A stretch of 15,599 nucleotides of DNA from Alphaproteobacteria bacterium (GTDB taxonomy: Bacteria; Pseudomonadota; Alphaproteobacteria; UBA1280; UBA12223). The DNA lies in contig DMEM01000060.1 of assembly GCA_003450915.1 (NCBI GenBank), forward strand, positions 1 to 15,599, in the 5' to 3' direction. The position numbers were made by a program, and so were the translations under genes. The notes under the pieces were generated by a model. The model ran no database searches, was not told the origin of the DNA, and worked only from the letters and a program-made list of their open reading frames with translations. Of the stretch, positions 14,134-15,599 are shown one piece after another (the stretch's first letter is position 1; every line of letters begins with the position of its first letter).

Positions 14134-14875
14134 TTTATCAGTACTATTTGCTTTTGCAGTTTTTTCGTTGCTATCATTAAATGCTTTAGCTCAAGAGAAA
14201 ACATCTGATGAGCTTAAGGCTTTTTTAAGTGATAGTGAGTTTGGTTTACAAAGAAAAGTAGTTAAAGATGCTGCCGTTGGTCAAAAAGGCTTAATAACCA
14301 ATACAACAGAAACAACAGATATTACAGATGTTATCTCTGTTGATTTAATTGATCCTTTTGCCAATAAGGCTGTTAAAGGTACTAAGAAAAAATTATCAAG
14401 ATTAGATGATGGTATCGATTTTACAGAAGAAGATATAGCTGCTGAAACACTTACTTCATTTAGAGCGAAAATAGAAGAATACTTTGCAGCAATTGAATCT
14501 CAAAAAGATATTGATGTTGTTAATTTATTAAATCACTTAACAATTAATAGAATTATTAGTTCTCCATTAAAATATGTTTCTATTATGGGTAAAAAATATG
14601 AAGAAAAAGATGTTATTAAAGTAAGAGTTAACAGGTTTAATAATGATTCAGAATTTCAAAATATGTTAAATTCAATGAATGTTAAAACAAAAGATAGTGA
14701 AGAGGCTGAACTTTTTGAGGAAATGAAAAGGGATGCTATGATTAGATACGATGCTTTAACAACTAATACAGATACAGCTCTAAACATTGTAAAAGTTAAA
14801 ATTAATGAGATTTCTAAAAATAAGGTGTCATTTATTATTGATGGTAAAAGCTATAAGTTAATAATGAAAAAGTAA
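14111..14875 (+). CDS. Exported protein, possible PilP/GspC-like alignment component
   Basis: This 254-residue protein has a signal peptide (MKRSNLSVLFAFAVFSLLSL, then LNALA and cleavage after residue 27). There is no lipobox cysteine, so it is not a lipoprotein of the usual PilP kind. The segment VDLIDPFAN (about 77-85) recalls the DPF motif of PilP proteins. The C-terminal strands (VKVKINEISKNKVSFI, DGKSYKLIM) recall the homology-region fold of PilP and GspC that contacts the secretin. The middle is helical and charged. The ATG at 14111 has AAAGGG at about 8 bases; ATG at 14120 is a possible alternative that would still leave a full signal. It overlaps the PilO-like gene by 23 bases. The assignment is tentative; a periplasmic partner of the pilus complex is the safer reading. 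Confidence 0.65.
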   Translation: MFIMKRSNLSVLFAFAVFSLLSLNALAQEKTSDELKAFLSDSEFGLQRKVVKDAAVGQKGLITNTTETTDITDVISVDLIDPFANKAVKGTKKKLSRLDDGIDFTEEDIAAETLTSFRAKIEEYFAAIESQKDIDVVNLLNHLTINRIISSPLKYVSIMGKKYEEKDVIKVRVNRFNNDSEFQNMLNSMNVKTKDSEEAELFEEMKRDAMIRYDALTTNTDTALNIVKVKINEISKNKVSFIIDGKSYKLIMKK

Positions 14876-14897
14876 CTGATGAAAAGGAACTTTTGAA

Positions 14898-15599
14898 TTG
14901 AATTTTTTTAAAGTAAGACAAAAAGGTATAATGTTCGGGCTTGAAGGTCGAGTGTTAAGAAAATATGCTGGGAGTATATTTTTAGCGAGCCTCCGTAGAC
15001 TTACCTTTAGGTTAGTTGCAGGTCAGCAAGCGGATCAGAGGTTTACTGCCAAAGGTGTTATGTTCGGGCTTGATGCTAGAATTGCTTTAGCTGTGCTTGC
15101 TATTGTCTCTTTAAGTGTGGCTTTTGTTCAAGAAAAGAAATCAACAAAAGATAGAACCAGCCTTGCTAAACAAGAAATGAATATTTTTAAAGCTACATTT
15201 TTAAAAAATTGGCAAGAGCTACGCTTTAATGGCTATTATACAACTCCTTCAGGAGTTACTAGAAGTGAGCTGACAAGTTCGCCATATCCTCCTGGTTATG
15301 GAAAAGGAGACTATGTATATCGTTATAACCCAGGAGTTCATAATGCATCTTTTTATGGAAATATAGGAACGTATGCTCATCCTTATAACTCTCAAACTTA
15401 TAATTATAGCTCTCATTCATTTGGGTTAAGTTCTGGAATGCTGGTTGGTAGTAGGGTAGTTATGTATCATAACTATAAAGACTCTTATTTTGATATAGCT
15501 TCAGCAAAATATTTTGAATACATGCGTGAAGATATTGGCTATCGTTTAATAAAAACATTTGAAAAAATTATATCTCAAGAAGGTTTAGGCTCTTTTGAA
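14898..15599 (+). CDS. Type IV pilin-like protein with duplicated N-terminal motif, partial (3' end outside window)
   Basis: The frame is open from TTG 14898 to the window edge (234 codons, no stop). AAGGAA lies 8 bases before the TTG, and an in-frame stop lies just upstream at 14877. The key feature is KGVMFGLDARIALAVLAI, continuing into a hydrophobic stretch. A short basic leader, Gly, and a ~20-residue hydrophobic helix with a charged residue near its start are the marks of a type IV prepilin-like N-terminus. A related KGIMFGLEGR occurs 43 residues earlier. After the helix comes a Tyr/Gly/Ser-rich region (about residues 95-175) and then a helical segment. If ATG 15060 is the true start, or a leader peptidase cuts at the second site, the first 43-53 residues would be removed. 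Position after the assembly genes supports a structural pilin or pseudopilin. Confidence 0.7.
   Translation, partial: MNFFKVRQKGIMFGLEGRVLRKYAGSIFLASLRRLTFRLVAGQQADQRFTAKGVMFGLDARIALAVLAIVSLSVAFVQEKKSTKDRTSLAKQEMNIFKATFLKNWQELRFNGYYTTPSGVTRSELTSSPYPPGYGKGDYVYRYNPGVHNASFYGNIGTYAHPYNSQTYNYSSHSFGLSSGMLVGSRVVMYHNYKDSYFDIASAKYFEYMREDIGYRLIKTFEKIISQEGLGSFE
14922..15082 (+). repeat. 129-base in-frame duplication or insertion in the pilin-like gene
   Basis: Bases 14922-14953 and 15051-15082 are direct repeats offset by exactly 129 (43 codons), identical at 26 of 32 positions. Each includes an AAAGG, an ATG 4-5 bases later, and TTCGGGCTTGA. The 97 bases between are richer in G+C than the surroundings and use codons rare here (CTC, CGT, AGG, GCG). 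They contain an imperfect palindrome around ACCTTTAGGT (about 15000-15015). This looks like a segment that duplicated its target or was brought in by a mobile palindromic element. The element type is not recognised. Confidence 0.6.

Noticed and set aside
14980..15050. The G+C-richer stretch as a tRNA or other structured RNA gene
   Set aside because: No cloverleaf or T-loop signature could be found, and the reading frame stays open through it.
1..15599. CRISPR arrays, insertion sequences, rRNA or tRNA genes
   Set aside because: No regularly spaced repeats, transposase-like frames, or RNA gene signatures were seen in the window.

Overview
The window comes from an AT-rich bacterium (roughly one third G+C by eye). 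It carries the specific rod, hook and export genes of a proteobacterial flagellum, an EnvC-type divisome factor, and a diverged type IV pilus or type II secretion-like operon. Two good sigma-54 promoters in front of the hook genes, and the gene content, suggest a flagellated Gram-negative bacterium, most likely an alphaproteobacterium. That placement is inference from gene style, not from a marker gene.

Layout. (1) 3-995: the C-terminal part of an EnvC-like murein hydrolase activator, running in from the left edge and closed by a strong terminator. (2) 1097-2225: two paralogous, exported, lysine-rich small proteins built on the same six-cysteine module (one copy in the first, two in the second). 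(3) 2290-2685, minus strand: a small orphan protein. (4) 2924-7790, minus strand: flgE (hook), flgD (hook cap scaffold) and fliK (hook length control), with sigma-54 promoters upstream of fliK and of flgE. (5) 7891-9549, plus strand, divergent from fliK: a stand-alone FlhB C-terminal domain protein (FlhX type), a small helical protein that may be an export chaperone, fliO and fliP, closed by a long hairpin terminator. (6) 9753-15599, plus strand: a tight operon for a GspE/PilB-family ATPase, a PilC/GspF platform protein, three proteins resembling the PilN-PilO-PilP (or GspL-GspM-GspC) alignment complex, and a pilin-like protein that runs off the right edge.

How they work together. Flagellar regions 4 and 5 cover hook building and its control: FlgD caps the growing hook of FlgE subunits, FliK measures it, and an FlhB-type switch domain changes the export specificity of the apparatus that includes FliO and FliP. 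The last operon has the order expected for a pilus or pseudopilus assembly engine (motor, platform, alignment proteins, pilin). All proteins except the ATPase and platform are too diverged for a confident family name.

Most notable points: a 129-base in-frame duplication or insertion in the N-terminus of the pilin-like gene; a new-looking six-cysteine twin-CX3C module; a doubled distal domain in FlgD together with a doubled module in FlgE; and matched sigma-54 promoters on the two hook transcription units.
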